From assembly GCF_005047635.1 (NCBI RefSeq), contig NZ_SUKC01000003.1, positions 124,001 through 188,000 on the forward strand: a stretch of DNA of 64,000 nucleotides. The letters are read 5' to 3'. Source of the DNA: Arthrobacter sp. CAU 1506. Lineage in GTDB: Bacteria > Actinomycetota > Actinomycetes > Actinomycetales > Micrococcaceae. The notes below the pieces were generated by a model. That model was given only the letters and a program-made list of their open reading frames with translations. It did no database searches and was not told the DNA's origin. Within the stretch, counting starts at the first letter, position 1, and each line of letters begins with the position of its first letter. The position numbers were made by a program, and so were the translations under genes. This document shows positions 61,091 to 64,000 of the stretch, in pieces.

Positions 61091-62344
61091 ATGGCTCTGT
61101 TCGAACGTTCTTCCCGGTCCGGGACCGTTACCGCCGGCAATGGCAATGGTGCCGGCACCCTGCCCAGGGCGCGCTGGCTGTTGCTCGGGGCAGTGGCCGG
61201 AGCCACCGCGGGATCCGTCCTGGCCGGCGCGACGTCCGGACTGGCCTCCTACTTTGCCCGCCAGGTGCTGACTCCGGTGCGCGAGCATGTCCAGGACCTG
61301 GAGATCCTGGCCGTCGTCGGAACCTGGCCGGAGCAGGAAATCATCCTGCCGGCCACCGTGGACACGACTGCGCCGGGCGTCTACAGCGTCTATTTCGACG
61401 GCGGCCGCGGCGTGGCGCGGGTGGGCGAGGTGACGTCGTACTCGCCGCGGGAAGGCACCGTCCAGCGCACGGTCGAGCAGGTGTACACCGGCGACCTCGC
61501 CGCAGCCAGGCGCGGCTGGTGGGGCGGTGCCGCCTACCCGGATCCGGCCGCCGTCGGGCTGGCCAATGAAGAGGTGCAGATCGAGGTGGAGGGCGGCATT
61601 GCGCCCGCCTGGCTGGTCCGCGCCGAATCGGAGGCCACCACCTGGGCGATTATGGTGCACGGCCGTGGCGCGTCCCGGGCGGAAGGCGTGCGCGCGGTGC
61701 GGGCGGTCCGTGAACTGGGACTGACGTCGCTGCTGATTTCCTACCGGAACGACGGCGAAGCACCCTCCGCACCGGACCGCCGCTATGGGCTGGGCATGAC
61801 CGAATGGCGCGACGTCGAGGCGGCGATCCGGTATGCGCTGGCGAACGGCGCGCAGGATGTTGTTTTGGTCGGCTGGTCGATGGGCGGGGCGATCAGCCTG
61901 CAGGCCGCAGACCAGTCGCTCTACCGGAGCCGGATCCGGGCGCTGGTCCTGGACGCCCCGGTGATTGACTGGACCGATGTGCTGGCGCACCAGGCAAAAC
62001 TGAATCGGATTCCGGATGCCGTCGGGCAGTTCTCGCAGTGGTTGATTTCGAACAAGGCGGGTCGGCTGCTGACCGGACTGGCCGCCCCGCTGGACCTGAA
62101 GATGATGAACTGGGTGGCCCGGGCCGACGAACTGCAGGTGCCGACACTGATCGTGCACAGCGAGAACGACGACTTCGTGCCCTACGGGCCGTCCGCGGCG
62201 CTGGCCGAGAAGAACCCGCTGGTCACCTTCGAGCGATTCAGCGGAGCCGGGCATACCCGGGAATGGAACGTGGACCCCGAACGCTGGGAGCGCGTGGTCA
62301 CGTCCTTCCTGGGCCGCGTGTTGAACCCGGCGGGTCAGCGCTAG
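61091..62344 (+). CDS. Membrane-anchored alpha/beta hydrolase
   Basis: 417 residues. One hydrophobic segment (about 29-52) after a basic N-terminus would anchor the protein. The alpha/beta hydrolase domain begins near residue 160 with IMVHGRGASR; the nucleophile Ser is in GWSMGG, the acid in HSENDDFVP and the His in SGAGHTREWN. The region between (55-150) is a separate all-beta part. Likely an esterase or peptidase acting at the membrane surface. It overlaps the convergent ybaK gene by four bases. Confidence 0.84.
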   Translation: MALFERSSRSGTVTAGNGNGAGTLPRARWLLLGAVAGATAGSVLAGATSGLASYFARQVLTPVREHVQDLEILAVVGTWPEQEIILPATVDTTAPGVYSVYFDGGRGVARVGEVTSYSPREGTVQRTVEQVYTGDLAAARRGWWGGAAYPDPAAVGLANEEVQIEVEGGIAPAWLVRAESEATTWAIMVHGRGASRAEGVRAVRAVRELGLTSLLISYRNDGEAPSAPDRRYGLGMTEWRDVEAAIRYALANGAQDVVLVGWSMGGAISLQAADQSLYRSRIRALVLDAPVIDWTDVLAHQAKLNRIPDAVGQFSQWLISNKAGRLLTGLAAPLDLKMMNWVARADELQVPTLIVHSENDDFVPYGPSAALAEKNPLVTFERFSGAGHTREWNVDPERWERVVTSFLGRVLNPAGQR

Positions 62345-62832
62345 CCCGACTTGATCGGGGCAAGCGCAGCCTGCGTCAGGGCGACCAGATCGTCCGGCGC
62401 AATTTCAATGTCCAGGCCGCGGCGCCCGCCGGAGACCAGGATGGTGTCGAAGCCCGGGGCGGTGGAATCCAACACCGTGGGGCTGGCCTGCTTTTGTCCG
62501 AGCGGCGAGATGCCGCCCAACACATAGCCTGTGCGCCGCTGGGCCACCTGAGGGTCGGCCATGGCAGCTTTCTTACCGCCCAGGGCTGCGGCGAACTTCT
62601 TCAGGTCCAGGCTGGAACTGACCGGCACGATGGCGACCGCCAGCGTTCCGTCCAGCGTGGCCATCAGGGTTTTGAACACACGGTCCGGATCCATGCCCAG
62701 CGCCTCGGCGGCCTCCAAGCCGAAACTGGGCGCCGAGGGATCGTGAGAATAACTATGCAGCAGATGCGGAACCCCCGCCCGCTGCAGCAGCGTGGTGGCG
62801 GGGGTTCCGGCGGAAGGTTTGTGCTTGGCCAT
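62341..62832 (-). CDS. ybaK: Cys-tRNA(Pro)/Cys-tRNA(Cys) deacylase YbaK
   Basis: 163 residues. The YbaK fold is clear: FKTLMATLDGTLAVAIVPVSS, the conserved Lys in AALGGKKAAMAD, GYVLGGISPLGQK and ILVSGGRRGLDIEIAPDDL. It hydrolyses cysteine mischarged on tRNA-Pro. It starts two bases after the SufE stop, so it is the third gene of a sulfur-related operon with sulfurtransferase and SufE. Confidence 0.93.
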   Translation of the reverse strand: MAKHKPSAGTPATTLLQRAGVPHLLHSYSHDPSAPSFGLEAAEALGMDPDRVFKTLMATLDGTLAVAIVPVSSSLDLKKFAAALGGKKAAMADPQVAQRRTGYVLGGISPLGQKQASPTVLDSTAPGFDTILVSGGRRGLDIEIAPDDLVALTQAALAPIKSG

Positions 62833-62834
62833 GC

Positions 62835-63302
62835 TCAGGCCGAGGCTGCGCGGAGCTGCCGGGCCTCGGAGATCAGGCGCTTGATCCGGAACAGCATGGC
62901 GGACATGCCGCGGATTCGCAGCGGCGTGATCGCACGTGTCAGGCCCAGATGCTCGGCGATGTCGTCCGGAACAGCCAGGATCTGCTGTGCCGGAAGCCCG
63001 TTCAGCCCCTCATGCAGCACGGAGGCGAAGCCCCGGGTGGTCGGAGCTTCCGGCGGTGCAGAGAAATAGATCTGCACGTCCTGGTCCGGGTCATCGCCCA
63101 GCTCAAGGGTCAGGAAGAGCGGCGACTGGCACTCCACCACTTGCTCCAGCAGTTCCGGATGCCCGGCGAAGCGTTCCGGCAGCTCCGGCAGTTCGCGGGA
63201 GAATTCCAGCAGTAGCTGCAGCCTCTCGGCCTCGGTGACCGCCTGGAAATCATCAATAATCTCGGCCAGCGGGGCGGGAATGGTCTGGGGCGACGCGCTC
63301 AT
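62835..63302 (-). CDS. SufE-family cysteine desulfurase acceptor protein
   Basis: 155 residues. The sulfur-accepting Cys is in VVECQSPLFL (near residue 58), and LTRAITPLRIRGMSAML is typical of the C-terminus. SufE proteins take persulfide sulfur from SufS. Its start has AAGAAGA upstream. A rhodanese-type sulfurtransferase gene precedes it by 76 bases, a pairing common in actinobacteria, suggesting that the two exchange sulfur. Confidence 0.9.
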   Translation of the reverse strand: MSASPQTIPAPLAEIIDDFQAVTEAERLQLLLEFSRELPELPERFAGHPELLEQVVECQSPLFLTLELGDDPDQDVQIYFSAPPEAPTTRGFASVLHEGLNGLPAQQILAVPDDIAEHLGLTRAITPLRIRGMSAMLFRIKRLISEARQLRAASA

Positions 63303-63378
63303 CTTCAGTCTTCTTGGGCTCTCTCTAGGGCGGGTTTTCGGTTCGCTGGGTTAACGTCCTGCGCCGAAGGGCTATTCC

Positions 63379-64000
<622 letters not shown>

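Overview
This 64 kb window is chromosomal DNA from a high-GC actinobacterium. It most likely comes from the Micrococcaceae and is Arthrobacter-like. Evidence: strong GC bias at third codon positions, SepH, DUF3093/DUF3710/DUF3159/DUF3000/DUF4193 proteins, LysX, and many promoters with a TANNNT box 6-7 nt before the start codon (leaderless transcripts). I see no tRNA, rRNA, CRISPR array, transposase, integrase or phage gene.

The backbone is a gene block that, from memory, is also found around Rv2678-Rv2699 of Mycobacterium tuberculosis: DUF4193, DUF3093, dut, DUF3710, OB-fold protein, DUF3159, two TrkA/RCK potassium regulators, a KimA-like APC permease, a TRAM-domain RNA methyltransferase, dxs, an RNase D/HRDC protein and DUF3000. 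Here two accessory stretches split it. About 14.6 kb (7.6-22.1 kb) lies between the TrkA pair and the KimA-like permease. About 23 kb (31-54 kb) lies between dxs and the RNase D gene.

Layout: 1-7.4 kb is the conserved block (phosphatase, sepH, dut to trkA). 7.6-8.7 kb is a DUF808 membrane protein with a probable leaderless upstream ORF. 8.8-14.9 kb is a putative N-acyl-D-amino-acid locus: beta-lactamase-fold hydrolase, LysR, D-aminoacylase-type amidohydrolase and a polar amino-acid ABC importer. 15.2-22.0 kb is a polyol operon read leftwards: sorbitol/xylitol dehydrogenase, XylF/XylG/XylH-like importer, FGGY kinase, SDR. 22.2-31 kb returns to the block: KimA-like permease, RNA methyltransferase, aconitase, dxs, followed by two small coupled genes. 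32-54 kb is mixed accessory content: Mug glycosylase, GNAT, E. coli-type ArgG, aldo-keto reductase, a cyclase/ThDP-enzyme pair, a dehydrogenase relic, LysX, SOUL protein, tandem Rieske lipoproteins, amidohydrolase plus MFS, FadA/FadB-type beta-oxidation genes, and a LysR between two EamA exporters. 54-64 kb holds RNase D, DUF3000, a DUF6421/SDR/threonine-aldolase operon, MsrB, a stress-like protein, an alpha/beta hydrolase, and sulfurtransferase-SufE-YbaK, the sulfurtransferase cut by the window end.

The most interesting items are two leaderless upstream ORFs (before DUF808 and before the KimA-like permease) built to the same plan, a near-perfect operator before the beta-oxidation genes, the uncharacterised DUF6421 operon, and the cyclase/ThDP pair that could process an aryl-glyoxylate such as isatinate. 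All functions are inferred by reading protein motifs by eye; no searches were run.
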